24,035 bases of DNA from Accumulibacter sp. (GCA_031264825.1 JAISDL010000176.1:1-24035), one strand, 5' to 3'. Shown: positions 7,200 through 15,488, numbered from the stretch's first letter. Numbers and translations: made by a program. The notes: a model not told the origin generated them from the sequence alone.

Positions 7200-8588
7200 T
7201 CAAGGCGCCTCGAAAAGACGGTTGATCTGCTCCAGGTCCTCCTCGCCGAGCGCGCCGACCGAGGCTTTCAGCTTGAGCTGCGCGAGGAGCGCGTCGAAAC
7301 TGAGTTTGTTGAGGTCGCGCCGAGCCATGTAGACCTGATTTTCGGCGTTGAGCACGTCGATATTGATCCGCACGCCGATTTCGTACGCGAGTTTGTTCGA
7401 CTCCAGCGCCCTGGCGCTCGACTTCAACGCCGCGCGAAGCGCCCGCACCTGCGCCAGCCCGTTGACGACGCCGAGGAAAGATTGACGCGCGTCGAGTTCC
7501 GCGGCGCGCTTCGCGCCTTCGAGCGCGGCACCCGAGGCCGTGCGCGCGGCGAAGGCTTCGCGCGTTTTGGAGTTGACGTAGCCGCCCTGGAAGATCGGGA
7601 TGTTGATCTGCACGCCGATGTTGCCGATCTCCGATTCCAGAAGATTGGCCGCCGAAATTCCGGCGTAGGAACGCGCGCGCCCGTAGCTGCCGACGACGTC
7701 GACCGTCGGGTAGTGTCCGGCGCGGATGCGCTCGACTTCCCGGTCGGCGGCCTCGTACGCCGCCTGCTGCGCCTGCACGAGGTAGCTGTCGGTTCGGGCG
7801 GCGTCGACCCAGGAGTCCATCCGCGCCGGCTGCGGAGGATTCAGGACGGCGGAAGACTTCAGGCGGTTGAGTTCGCCCATCTCCTTGCCGACGATCGTCC
7901 GGAGCGCGTAACGTTTCACGTCGAGGTCGTTTTCGGCGGCGAGTTCCTGCGCGACCGCGAGGTCGAAGCGCGACTGCGCTTCCTGCGAATCGGTGACGGT
8001 CACGATGCCGGCCTCGAAATTCTTCTTGGCCTGTTCGAGTTGGTGCGCGATCGCTTCCTTGTTGGTGCGTATCGCTTTGAGGTTCTCTTGCGCGTTGAGC
8101 ACGTCGAAGTAGGCTTGCGCGACGCGCAGGATCAAGTCCTGCGACGCCTGTGCGAACACCGCTTCCGATTGCGCGACCTGGTATTTCGCCTGCGCGTACT
8201 GGACGAAGTTCTGCCAGCGGAAGAGCGGCTGGCTCAGCGTGACGGTATAGGTGTGCGCGCCGAAGTTGCTGTTCGTTTGAGGCGCGCGGTCGACGCGATA
8301 ATAGTTGTCGTTCGACGAGACCGTGCCGGCCAAGCCGATCGTCGGGAGCAGTCCGGCAAGCCCCTGCGGGAGTTTCTCGCGCCCCGCCTCGGCGGCGGCC
8401 CGCGCCGCCGCGTATTGCGGGTCGTTGACGAGCGCCTCGCGGTAAACCTGCATCAGGTCGGCGGAACGCACCGGCGCGGAGAAAAGAATCGGCAACAGCC
8501 AAAACAAGCGGGAAAAACGCGCGGGACAAGGGCGTCCGACGGCGGTTTTTGCGTTGAAATGCGGTGTTTCGGAACTCGGCATTGTCAT
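7200..8588 (-). CDS. tolC: TolC-family outer-membrane efflux/type I secretion protein
   Basis: Trimeric outer-membrane duct that works with an inner-membrane pump and periplasmic adaptor; no pump or adaptor gene lies in the window. 462 aa. Seen: a signal peptide with a long N-region, hydrophobic core about 29-38 and likely cleavage VRSA|D after residue 43; mature start DLMQVYREALVNDPQY, typical of TolC; two internal repeats each rich in long Ala/Gln/Leu helices; and TLSQPLFRWQ and INIPIFQGGYV, the matching strand-coil elements of the two halves. The ATG at 8588 has GGAAG 6 nt upstream; an ATG 6 nt further in is less well spaced. Downstream of gltL on the same strand but 172 bp away with its own promoter candidate. 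Confidence 0.92.
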   Translation of the reverse strand: MTMPSSETPHFNAKTAVGRPCPARFSRLFWLLPILFSAPVRSADLMQVYREALVNDPQYAAARAAAEAGREKLPQGLAGLLPTIGLAGTVSSNDNYYRVDRAPQTNSNFGAHTYTVTLSQPLFRWQNFVQYAQAKYQVAQSEAVFAQASQDLILRVAQAYFDVLNAQENLKAIRTNKEAIAHQLEQAKKNFEAGIVTVTDSQEAQSRFDLAVAQELAAENDLDVKRYALRTIVGKEMGELNRLKSSAVLNPPQPARMDSWVDAARTDSYLVQAQQAAYEAADREVERIRAGHYPTVDVVGSYGRARSYAGISAANLLESEIGNIGVQINIPIFQGGYVNSKTREAFAARTASGAALEGAKRAAELDARQSFLGVVNGLAQVRALRAALKSSARALESNKLAYEIGVRINIDVLNAENQVYMARRDLNKLSFDALLAQLKLKASVGALGEEDLEQINRLFEAP

Positions 8589-8685
8589 TTTCGTCTTCCG
8601 GCCCGTTTGGCTCCGTTCGATTCTTTTTGACTCCCTTTGATTCCCCTTCGAGGTGTCGACGCGCTCGGCCCGGTGCGTCGTCGGC

Positions 8686-8698
8686 GGCTATTATAGCC
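8686..8698 (-). promoter_or_regulatory. Candidate tolC -10 element inside a palindrome
   Basis: Minus-strand TATAAT at 8690-8695, about 100 nt upstream of the tolC ATG, within the symmetric GGCTATTATAGCC (8686-8698; 6-bp arms round one base). No clear -35 was found at 16-18 bp. The symmetry could also be an operator. The rest of the gap 8589-8760 is GC-rich and shows nothing else that I can support. Confidence 0.4.
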
Positions 8699-8760
8699 CT
8701 GCCGCGCGCCGCTTTTTCCCGGTTTGCAACATCTTCCCGCGCTTTTCTCCGCGCGTTTTT

Positions 8761-9540
8761 TCAGTGATGCAATATTCTGGAGAGGAACTGCGCGGCGCGT
8801 TCCGAACGCGGGTGGTCGAAAAATTCGTCCTTGCTCACGTCTTCGACGATCTCCCCTTGGTCGATGAAGGCCACGCGGTGCGCGACACGCTTCGCGAAGC
8901 CCATTTCGTGCGTCACGCACATCATCGTCATGCCGTCCTGCGCGAGTTCGGTCATCACGTCGAGCACCTCGCTGATCATTTCGGGGTCGAGCGCCGAAGT
9001 CGGCTCGTCGAAAAGCATGCAGATCGGGTCCATCGCCAAGGCGCGCGCGATCGCGACGCGCTGTTGCTGACCGCCGGATAATTGTCCGGGAAACCTCGTC
9101 GCGTGAATCCGCAACCCGACGCGGTGCAAGAGTTCGACGGCGCGCTGTTCGGCCTCGGCCTTGTCGCGCTTTATGACCTTGATCTGCGCGATCGTGAGAT
9201 TTTCGAGGATCGTCATGTGCGGAAAAAGCTCGAAATTCTGGAAGACCATCCCGACGTGCGAGCGCAGTTTCGAGAGGTCTGTCGAAGCCGCGCCGACCGA
9301 GACGCCGTTGACGAAAATCTCGCCTTCCTGAAAAGGCTCCAGACCGTTGACGCACTTGATCAGGGTCGATTTTCCCGAACCCGACGGCCCGCAAACGACG
9401 ACGACCTCGCCCTTGGCGACCTGCATGCTGCATCCGGACAACACCCTGAAATTCCCGTAATGCTTGCCGACCTTGTCGAGCAGAATCATCGGCGGCGCTT
9501 TTTCGTCGGTTTTTTCATCTTTTTCCATCGAGCTTTCCAT
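8761..9540 (-). CDS. gltL: Glutamate/aspartate-type ABC importer ATPase GltL
   Basis: Cytoplasmic ATPase driving amino-acid import through GltJ/GltK. 259 aa. Seen: Walker A GPSGSGKST (51-59), Q-loop near VFQNFELFP, signature LSGGQ (154-158), Walker B with ICMLFDEP (173-180), and the switch His211 in VTHE; these match the polar amino acid (GlnQ/GltL) ATPase group closely. A charged 17-residue extension precedes the MILLDKV start seen in relatives. The first ATG (9540) is 2 nt from gltK and has no good ribosome site; the ATG at 9528 has GGAAAG 4 nt upstream and may be the true start. Last gene of gltIJKL. Confidence 0.95.
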   Translation of the reverse strand: MESSMEKDEKTDEKAPPMILLDKVGKHYGNFRVLSGCSMQVAKGEVVVVCGPSGSGKSTLIKCVNGLEPFQEGEIFVNGVSVGAASTDLSKLRSHVGMVFQNFELFPHMTILENLTIAQIKVIKRDKAEAEQRAVELLHRVGLRIHATRFPGQLSGGQQQRVAIARALAMDPICMLFDEPTSALDPEMISEVLDVMTELAQDGMTMMCVTHEMGFAKRVAHRVAFIDQGEIVEDVSKDEFFDHPRSERAAQFLSRILHH

Positions 9541-9542
9541 TT

Positions 9543-10235
9543 TCAGCGAATGATCGTCAGGCGCGCGCGGAGCCGTCTTACGACGTACGAAAGCGCAAGA
9601 CAGAGGGCGAAATAGACCACGGCCACAAAGAGATACATTTCGACGAGGCGGTTGTCGCGCTGCGCGATTTTTGACGCGATCGTCACAAAATCCGGGAGCG
9701 AAATGATATACACCAGCGAAACGTCCTGAAAAAGGACGATCGTCTGCGTCAAGAGGACCGGAAGCATGTTACGGAAAGCCTGCGGAAGGATCACGAGGCG
9801 CATGACCTGCCAGTAGGAAAAACCGAGCGCGTACCCGGCGTTCGCCTGACCCGCCGGAATGCTCTGGATCCCGGCGCGCATGATTTCGCAGTAATAGCAG
9901 GCTTCGAAGAGTATGAAGGTGATGAGCGCCGAGGCGAAAGCGCCGACCTGAACCGGGCGCTCCGCGCCGATGATCCACGCGCCGATGTAAGGCGCCATGA
10001 AGTAAAACCAGAAAATCACCATGACGAGCGGAACGGAGCGCAGGAGATTGACGTACGCACCCGAAAACCACGCGAGGGGCTTGATCGAAGAAAGGCGCAT
10101 CATCGCGAGCACCGTTCCCAGGATCGTCCCGCCGATCATCGCCAGAAACGTCACTTCGAGCGTAAACGCGAGACCCTCGAAAATCAGCGCGTGCCATCCG
10201 CGAACGATCGCCTGGAAGTCGAAGTTGCCGAACAT
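9543..10235 (-). CDS. gltK: Glutamate/aspartate-type ABC importer permease GltK
   Basis: Inner-membrane subunit of an amino-acid importer. 230 aa with about five hydrophobic segments. Seen: HisM-type N-terminus with GLAFTLEVTF, the family LRSVPLVMVIFWFYF segment, and the ATPase-docking EAA loop EIMRAGIQSIPAGQANAGYA followed by PQAFRNMLPVLLTQ. Starts immediately after the gltJ stop (TGAATG) and ends 2 nt before gltL, so subunits are probably made in step. Pairs with GltJ as a heterodimer. Confidence 0.94.
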   Translation of the reverse strand: MFGNFDFQAIVRGWHALIFEGLAFTLEVTFLAMIGGTILGTVLAMMRLSSIKPLAWFSGAYVNLLRSVPLVMVIFWFYFMAPYIGAWIIGAERPVQVGAFASALITFILFEACYYCEIMRAGIQSIPAGQANAGYALGFSYWQVMRLVILPQAFRNMLPVLLTQTIVLFQDVSLVYIISLPDFVTIASKIAQRDNRLVEMYLFVAVVYFALCLALSYVVRRLRARLTIIR

Positions 10236-10997
10236 TCAGGCGCCCCCCCGCAGGTCCGCTTCCGCGCCGCGATCGAACGAAAACCCCGGTACGGCGAGCC
10301 AGCGTTCGAGCCGCCGCATCCCGAAAACGATGACCATGTTGATGACGATGTAGATGATCGTCGAGACGGTGAAAGCCTCGAAAACCTGAAAGCTGAATTC
10401 CTGCATCGCCCGCGTTTGCGCCGTCAGTTCCATCAGGCCGACCGCCATCGCGACCGAGCTGTTTTTCAGGATGTTCATGAATTCCGACGTAAGCGGCGGA
10501 AGGATGATGCGGAAAGCCATCGGAAGAATGACGTAGCAATAACTCTGCGTCAGGGTCATCCCCAGCGCCTGTGCGGCCATCATCTGTCCGCGCGCCTGCG
10601 AGAGGATTCCCGCGCGGAACTGCACGGCGATCCGTGTCGACGTAAAGAACGCAAGCGCGACGACCGCCGTCCAGAACGAGGAATTCGGCGTCTGCTTCAT
10701 CCACGTCCCGATCGCTTCGGGAACGATTTCGGGGACGACGAAGAACCAGAGGAACATCTGGACGAGCAAAGGGATGTTTCGGAAGAATTCGATGTACGCG
10801 TCGCCGAGCATCGCCCAGCCCCGGCGCGGGAGCGTCGTGAGCGTCCCGACGACGCCGCCCATGACGAGCGCGGCAACCCACGCCGTCAGGCTTACGGCGA
10901 TGGTCCAGCGCGTGCCGAGAAAGAGCGTGTAAAGATAGCTCCCCGTCCCGTCTGGAGAAGCCTCCAGAAATATTCCCCAATTCCAGTTGTAATTCAT
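10236..10997 (-). CDS. gltJ: Glutamate/aspartate-type ABC importer permease GltJ
   Basis: Second inner-membrane subunit. 253 aa from the ATG at 10995-10997; the longer in-frame reading to 11066 adds Gly/Arg-rich residues coded by hairpin DNA and is rejected. The N-terminus NYNWNWGIFLE closely resembles E. coli GltJ as I remember it. Seen: FRNIPLLVQMFLWFF, an EAA-type loop around RAGILSQARGQMMAAQALGM, and LPPLTSEFMNILKNSSVAMAVG. The ribosome site is weak (GGGAA about 12 nt upstream). Lies 101 bp after gltI across two hairpins, then directly abuts gltK. Confidence 0.94.
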   Translation of the reverse strand: MNYNWNWGIFLEASPDGTGSYLYTLFLGTRWTIAVSLTAWVAALVMGGVVGTLTTLPRRGWAMLGDAYIEFFRNIPLLVQMFLWFFVVPEIVPEAIGTWMKQTPNSSFWTAVVALAFFTSTRIAVQFRAGILSQARGQMMAAQALGMTLTQSYCYVILPMAFRIILPPLTSEFMNILKNSSVAMAVGLMELTAQTRAMQEFSFQVFEAFTVSTIIYIVINMVIVFGMRRLERWLAVPGFSFDRGAEADLRGGA

Positions 10998-11035
10998 CTT
11001 ATGCGTATTCCCGATCGAACCCCCGACGCTCGATA

Positions 11036-11090
11036 CGCCGCGCAAGCCGCGGCGGCGCCCCCCCACGGGGCCCGGACGGCGTCCGGGCCC
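11036..11090 (-). promoter_or_regulatory. Two strong hairpins between gltI and gltJ
   Basis: Hairpin one: GGGCCCGGAC-GGC-GTCCGGGCCC, 10-bp perfect stem, 11068-11090, just after the gltI stop. Hairpin two: CGCCGCG-CAAGC-CGCGGCG, 7-bp perfect stem, 11036-11054. Neither is followed by a T-tract on the minus strand. Stem-loops here are expected to protect the upstream mRNA or partly attenuate, giving more binding protein than permease; this role is inference. Confidence 0.65.
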
Positions 11091-11098
11091 TTCACCCC

Positions 11099-12001
11099 CT
11101 ATTTATAGACGTTCGGATCGGAGGAATCGGTCGGATTTGCCACGACGCGCTTCATCGCGTCGCTCATCGGGATGTTCATGACGATGTTGCGCGGCGGGAT
11201 CGGCTTCATGAACCATTTGTCGTAGATGGCCGTCAAACCGCCGCTCTTATAGAGATTGACCATCGCGGCGTCGACGACCTTCTTGAACGCCGGGTCGTCC
11301 TTGCGGAGCATGATGCCGAAAGGCTCGACCGAAAGCGCATCGGGCGAAATCGTGAAAAGCGCCGGGTTCGCGTGATTCGCGACGAAGCCCGCGAGTTGAA
11401 TGTCGTCCATCACGAAAGCGAGCGCGCGCCCCGTGTCGACCATCAGAAAGGCTTCGGCGTGGTCTTTCGCGTTCAGAATCCTCATTCCGAGCTTGCGTTC
11501 CGTGTTCAGCTCGTTCGCCTGCTTCACGTTCGTCGTCCCCGAAGTGGAAACGATCGTCTTTCCCTTGAGGTCTTCGAGGGTGTTCAGATTGTCCGCTTTC
11601 TTGGAGACGAAACGGTTCGCCGCGACGTAGTGCGTGACCGTGAAAGTGATCTGCTTCTGGCGGTCGGCCGTATTCGTCGTCGCCCCGCATTCGAGGTCTA
11701 TCGTCCCGTTGGCGAGCAGGGGAATCCGCGTCGCCGGCGTTATGGGTTGAAAATTGACCTTCAAATTCGGCATTTTCAGCTCTTCTTTCACCGCGTCGAC
11801 GATTTTCAGGCACAGATCCATCGCGTATCCAACGGGTTTTTGCTCACCGTCGAGATAAGAAAACGGAATCGACGCGTCGCGGTGGCCGAGCGTAATGCTG
11901 CCGCCGGCGCGAATTTTATCCAGGGTCCCCTGCTGGGCCTGGACTGCGGCGCAAAACCCGATCGACAGACCGAGGGCGCAGGCAAAATAACGAATTTTCA
12001 T
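11099..12001 (-). CDS. gltI: Glutamate/aspartate-type ABC importer binding protein GltI
   Basis: Periplasmic binding protein delivering an acidic amino acid to GltJK. 300 aa from the ATG at 12001, which has AAGGAG 8 nt upstream; a GTG three codons earlier would sit on the ribosome site itself. Seen: signal peptide MKIRYFACALGLSIGFCAAVQAQ; mature family-3 SBP core with GSITLGHRDASIPFSYLDG, VGYAMDLCLKI, ANGTIDLECGATTNTADR, GKTIVSTSGTTN, FVMDDIQLAG and FGIMLRKDDPAFKKVVD. The match to E. coli GltI is strong over the whole length, so glutamate/aspartate is the likely ligand. First gene of gltIJKL. Confidence 0.95.
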   Translation of the reverse strand: MKIRYFACALGLSIGFCAAVQAQQGTLDKIRAGGSITLGHRDASIPFSYLDGEQKPVGYAMDLCLKIVDAVKEELKMPNLKVNFQPITPATRIPLLANGTIDLECGATTNTADRQKQITFTVTHYVAANRFVSKKADNLNTLEDLKGKTIVSTSGTTNVKQANELNTERKLGMRILNAKDHAEAFLMVDTGRALAFVMDDIQLAGFVANHANPALFTISPDALSVEPFGIMLRKDDPAFKKVVDAAMVNLYKSGGLTAIYDKWFMKPIPPRNIVMNIPMSDAMKRVVANPTDSSDPNVYK

Positions 12002-12158
12002 GGCGAACACTCCTTACGGTGAATTGTTTCAAACGGGACGTTCAAAAAAGCTTACCGCTCCCAGACACCGAACGCCCGCGGTCAAGGCGTCCGGCGGTTC
12101 CGTCGGCCTCTTGTCGAAGGCCGACACGAAGACTTCAGGCACGATAGTGCCGACAATT
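12002..12158 (-). promoter_or_regulatory. yjgA-gltI gap, presumed gltI promoter region
   Basis: 157 bp between same-strand genes. It holds a GTCGGCC stem with 10-nt loop (12102-12125) and a small GGCAC-GATA-GTGCC stem (12138-12151) just after the yjgA stop, neither with a T-tract. An AT-rich stretch at about 12020-12055 lies just upstream of the gltI ribosome site, but I cannot assign a -10/-35 pair with confidence. Confidence 0.3.
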
Positions 12159-12737
12159 CTATCCCAAATCGCCGCGCCCGACTTCCCAGGCGGCGCCCTG
12201 TTCATTTTTCCGCTCAATTTCTTGTTCAATCTCCTTGAGCAACTGAAATATCTCGCGGAAGTTTTTCGGCGGCTTTCCCTGCTCGCGCTCTTTTATCGCC
12301 GCGCGGCGCAGCGAACGCAGCCGCTTGAAATCCGCCGAGGGAAAGCGCGCCGCGATCTCGTCGATCGCCTTTTCGTCGTCGATCAGCCGACGCCGCCATT
12401 CTTCGAGACGATGCAGCCTCGCCGTTTCCTCCACGGAGTCTCCCTGGAGCCTCGCCAGCGCGCTTCGGATGGGGTCGGCGTCGACGCCGCGCATCAGGCG
12501 CCCGATATACTGCATCTGTCGACGGCGCGCCTCGTCGTGCCGCGTCATCCGCCGCGCGTCTGCAAGCGCCGCGCGCAGGTTTTCGGGGACGCCGGGAATC
12601 GACGAGAGCGCGTCCGCCGAGGTCGCTAGACCGACGAGTTCCTCGCCGAGCGACTGAAGTTCCTCCATCGCGCGCTTGCGCTTCGTTTTCGAGATCGCGG
12701 ACGTTTCCGTCGCCGGGTTCATCATACGTCCATCCAT
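12159..12737 (-). CDS. yjgA: Ribosome-associated DUF615 protein YjgA (DarP)
   Basis: Family that binds the large ribosomal subunit at a late assembly stage (knowledge of E. coli YjgA/DarP). 192 aa, normal length. Seen: SKTKRKRAMEELQSLGEELV near the start, then a long all-helical, strongly charged protein with RRRQMQYIGRLMRGVD (about 71-86), RLHRLEEWRRRLIDDE and RSLRRAAIKEREQGKPPKNFREIFQ, all typical of the family. The start is uncertain: ATG 12737 lacks a clear ribosome site and Met5/Met6 are alternatives. Divergent from pmbA by 58 bp, a conserved pairing in beta- and gammaproteobacteria. Confidence 0.92.
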   Translation of the reverse strand: MDGRMMNPATETSAISKTKRKRAMEELQSLGEELVGLATSADALSSIPGVPENLRAALADARRMTRHDEARRRQMQYIGRLMRGVDADPIRSALARLQGDSVEETARLHRLEEWRRRLIDDEKAIDEIAARFPSADFKRLRSLRRAAIKEREQGKPPKNFREIFQLLKEIEQEIERKNEQGAAWEVGRGDLG

Positions 12738-12795
12738 GATTCGGGCCTGAAACTGCTATGATAAAGGCTTTCATCGTCTCATTGACAGGAAGTCC
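12738..12795. promoter_or_regulatory. yjgA / pmbA divergent promoter region
   Basis: 58-bp gap between divergent genes. A plus-strand TATGAT at 12757-12762 is a plausible -10 for pmbA, and AGGAAG at about 12787-12792 is its ribosome site. A -35 would fall on the yjgA start codon area and is not convincing. Confidence 0.4.
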
Positions 12796-14157
12796 ATGTC
12801 CGAATCGCGTTTTGCCCACACATTTGAGAATCTTCTGGAACTCGCGCGGGACACCCTCGACCTCGCCGGGAAGGCCGGGGCGGCCGCCTGCGAAGTCGAC
12901 GTTTCCGAAGGCTTCGGACAAAGCGTCATGGTGCGCCGAGGCGAAGTCGATACGATCGAGCACAACCGCGACAGCGGAATCGGCGTCACGATCTACCTAG
13001 GCGCGCCGGGAAATCAGCGCAAAGGGCACGCGAGCACGTCGAATTTCTCTCCGGCGGCCTTGCGCGAGACGGTCGACGCGGCGACGAACATCGCGCGCTT
13101 CACGGCACCCGACGCGTGCGCGGGTCTGCCCGACGAGGACTTGCTCGCGGGCCGTGACGAAGCTTTCGCCGACCTCGACCTTTATCACCCCTGGTCGCTC
13201 GACGTCGAAGGCGCGATCGACCTCGCGCGGCGCTGCGAGGGCGCGGCGTTCGCGGTCAGCCCGCTGATCGCCAATTCCGACGGCGCGGCGGTCTCGATCC
13301 AGGAAGGCCAGTTCGTTTCGGCGAACAGCGCAGGCTTCATCGGAGGCTACCCGACTTCGCGGCACACCCTGTCGTGCGTGCCGATCGCCGCCGATCGGGG
13401 GCGGATGCAGCGCGACGACTGGTTTTCCGTCTCGCGGAATTCCGAAGCGCTCGCGCCCGCCGAGTCGATCGGCGATTACGCGGCAAGACGCGCGCTCTCG
13501 CGCCTCGCCGCCCGCCGAATCAAGACGTGCCAGGCGCCGGTTCTCTTCGAAGCGCCGCTCGCGGCGTCGCTGATCGCGCATTTCGTCCATGCGGCGAGCG
13601 GGGGAAGCCTGTATCGCAAAACGTCCTTCCTCGTCGACGCGCTCGGTTCACGCGTTTTCTCGAAAGGCTTTCAAATCAGCGAGCGCCCACGCGTCCCCGG
13701 TGCGCTCGCCAGCGCGCCTTTCGACGGCGACGGCGTTGCGACGCGCGCGCGTGAAGTCGTCGAGGATGGCGTTCTGCAAGGCTATTTCCTGAGCGCTTAC
13801 ACGGCGAGAAAGCTCGGAATGCCGACGACCGGAAACGCGGGCGGTTGCCACAACCTGCTCGTCAAACCGGGCAAGCACGATTTTCGCGGTCTCCTGAAGG
13901 AAATGCGGCGCGGCCTGCTCGTGACCGAGCTTTTAGGGCAAGGCGTCAACTACGTGACGGGCGATTACTCGCGCGGCGCGGTCGGCTACTGGGTCGAGAA
14001 CGGCGAAATCGCCTACCCGGTCGAAGAAATCACGATCGCGGGCAACTTGCGCGACATGTTCAAAAACATCGTTGCGGTCGGGAACGACATTCTCGTGCAA
14101 GGCGCGCGGCAGACGGGGTCGATCCTCGTCGCGCAGATGAAAATCGCCGGAAATTGA
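12796..14157 (+). CDS. pmbA: Metalloprotease-associated protein PmbA (TldE)
   Basis: Partner subunit of the TldD/TldE peptidase, known for microcin B17 maturation, CcdA turnover and peptide trimming in the cytoplasm. 453 aa, usual length. Seen: N-terminal helix with KAGAAACEVDVSEG, VRRGEVDTIEHNRDSGIGVTIYLG, and the C-terminal hallmarks LGMPTTGNAGGCHNLLVKPG, GQGVNYVTGDYSRGAVGYWVENGEI and TIAGNL(R)DMFKNIVAVGND. No HExxxH zinc motif is seen, as expected for TldE as opposed to TldD. tldD is not in the window. AGGAAG lies 4 nt before the ATG. Confidence 0.95.
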   Translation: MSESRFAHTFENLLELARDTLDLAGKAGAAACEVDVSEGFGQSVMVRRGEVDTIEHNRDSGIGVTIYLGAPGNQRKGHASTSNFSPAALRETVDAATNIARFTAPDACAGLPDEDLLAGRDEAFADLDLYHPWSLDVEGAIDLARRCEGAAFAVSPLIANSDGAAVSIQEGQFVSANSAGFIGGYPTSRHTLSCVPIAADRGRMQRDDWFSVSRNSEALAPAESIGDYAARRALSRLAARRIKTCQAPVLFEAPLAASLIAHFVHAASGGSLYRKTSFLVDALGSRVFSKGFQISERPRVPGALASAPFDGDGVATRAREVVEDGVLQGYFLSAYTARKLGMPTTGNAGGCHNLLVKPGKHDFRGLLKEMRRGLLVTELLGQGVNYVTGDYSRGAVGYWVENGEIAYPVEEITIAGNLRDMFKNIVAVGNDILVQGARQTGSILVAQMKIAGN

Positions 14158-14305
14158 ACCGACCGGCACGCGCGTCGGCGATTCGGGGATGCAAACGGGG
14201 AAGCGGATCGGAAAATCCGGGCGCAAACCGGGGTGGAAACAAACCCCGCCCCTCGCTTATATCATTATAATTGTAGGCTCATCTCACAACCTGGAGGCGT
14301 AAACC
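14158..14305 (+). promoter_or_regulatory. dctP promoter region with hairpin and TATAAT
   Basis: 148-bp gap. A CGGGGT-GGAAACAA-ACCCCG stem (14229-14248) may end pmbA transcription though no T-tract follows. An AT-rich patch then holds a perfect TATAAT at 14266-14271, a good -10 candidate for dctP; no matching -35 is apparent. GGAGG at about 14293-14297 is a strong ribosome site 8 nt before the dctP ATG. Confidence 0.5.
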
Positions 14306-15388
14306 ATGGAAAGACGTTCTTTTCTGAAAAAAGCCGGCGTCGGGATCGCGGCGGGCGCCGTTGCCGCTCCCGCAATCGCCCAGTCCTCACCCACGATCAA
14401 ATGGCGCATCGCGTCGAGTTTCCCGAAAAACATCGACACACTGCATGGGACGGGTGAATTTCTGGTCAAACGCATTTCCGACATGACGGACGGCAAGTTC
14501 CAGATCCAGTTGTTCGCGGCGGGCGAACTCGTCCCGGGACCCGCCGTTCATGACGCCGTCAGAGACAACACCGTCGAAATGGGCTTTACGTGCTCTTACT
14601 ATTATTTCGGCAAGGACCCGACGTACTGCATCGACACCGCGATTCCATTCGGCATGAACGCGCGCCAGACGATCGCGTGGTATCGCCAAGGCAACGGCAG
14701 CAAGCTCATCAACGATTTTCTCGGAAAATCGAATATCCTTTCCTTCCCCTGCGGGAACACCGGAACGCAGATGGGCGGCTGGTTCCGCAAGGAGATCAAG
14801 ACCGTCAACGACTTGAAGGGTCTGAAAATGCGCATCGCCGGTCTCGGCGGCGCCGTTCTGGCGAGACTCGGCGTCATTCCGCAGCAGATTTCCGGCGGTG
14901 ACATCTACCAGGCGCTCGAAAAGGGAACGATCGACGCGACCGAATGGACCGTGCCTTACGACGACCAGAAAATGGGCTTCAACAAGGTGGCGAAATACTA
15001 CTACTATCCCGGATGGTGGGAAGGCGGTCCGCAGATTTCGGTCTATGTCAATACCAAGAAATGGGCCGAGTTGCCGAAATCGTATCAAACGGTCCTCACG
15101 GCGGCGTGCGCCGAAGGGAACGCCGAAATGAACTCGCGCTACGACTTCAAGAATCCGATCGCGCTCAAACAGCTCGTCGGCACGGGAACGCAGCTACGGA
15201 TGTTCCCGAAAGACGTGATGGACGCCTGCTACAAGGCGGCTCAGGAATACTACGCGGAGACCTGCGCCAAGAACCCGGAATTCAAGAAGGTCTATGAGGA
15301 TTACAGGAAGTTTACGAGCGACCAGAACGACTGGTTCCGCGTCGCCGAAGGCGCTTACGCCAATTACATGTTCGGTCGCAGGGATTGA
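14306..15388 (+). CDS. TRAP transporter solute receptor, TakP-like, Tat-exported
   Basis: Periplasmic receptor of a Na+-driven TRAP importer. 360 aa. Seen: a twin-arginine signal RRSFLKK (3-9), hydrophobic stretch and AIA|Q cleavage at 25/26; WRIASSFPKNIDTLHG; FSAGELVPG-like AAGELVPGPA (71-80); NTGTQMGGWFR; LKMRIAG (Arg176); GGDIYQALEKGTIDATEW (197-214); and YYYYPGWWEGGP. This is very like TakP, the 2-oxoacid/pyruvate receptor of Rhodobacter sphaeroides, where the Glu-Trp pair (here 213-214) contacts cation and ligand. Substrate is therefore likely a 2-oxo or hydroxy monocarboxylate, not proven. Likely partners are dctQM on the opposite strand, facing it. Confidence 0.93.
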   Translation: MERRSFLKKAGVGIAAGAVAAPAIAQSSPTIKWRIASSFPKNIDTLHGTGEFLVKRISDMTDGKFQIQLFAAGELVPGPAVHDAVRDNTVEMGFTCSYYYFGKDPTYCIDTAIPFGMNARQTIAWYRQGNGSKLINDFLGKSNILSFPCGNTGTQMGGWFRKEIKTVNDLKGLKMRIAGLGGAVLARLGVIPQQISGGDIYQALEKGTIDATEWTVPYDDQKMGFNKVAKYYYYPGWWEGGPQISVYVNTKKWAELPKSYQTVLTAACAEGNAEMNSRYDFKNPIALKQLVGTGTQLRMFPKDVMDACYKAAQEYYAETCAKNPEFKKVYEDYRKFTSDQNDWFRVAEGAYANYMFGRRD

Positions 15389-15421
15389 TGCACTGATCGT
15401 CTGATCGACGTCCCCGCACGG

Positions 15422-15457
15422 AAAGCGGCGAAGGTGAACACCTTCGCCGCTTTTTTT
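15422..15457 (+). terminator. Intrinsic terminator of the TRAP receptor gene
   Basis: GCGGCGAAGGTG (15425-15436) pairs fully with CACCTTCGCCGC (15439-15450), followed by seven T (15451-15457). A 12-bp stem with T-tract 36 nt after the stop codon is a textbook rho-independent terminator in the plus direction. Confidence 0.9.
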
Positions 15458-15488
15458 CATTCCAGTTCCGGAAACGATTCCCCCCGTT

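Noticed and set aside
8741..8762. GC stem followed by six T on the plus strand next to the gltL stop
   Set aside because: It would terminate plus-strand transcription, yet no plus-strand gene ends there. Read in the gltL direction the T-tract is on the wrong side, so I do not call it the gltL terminator.
10998..11066. Longer GltJ N-terminus
   Set aside because: The added Gly/Arg-rich residues come from hairpin DNA; the conserved NYNWNWGIFLE start is at 10997.
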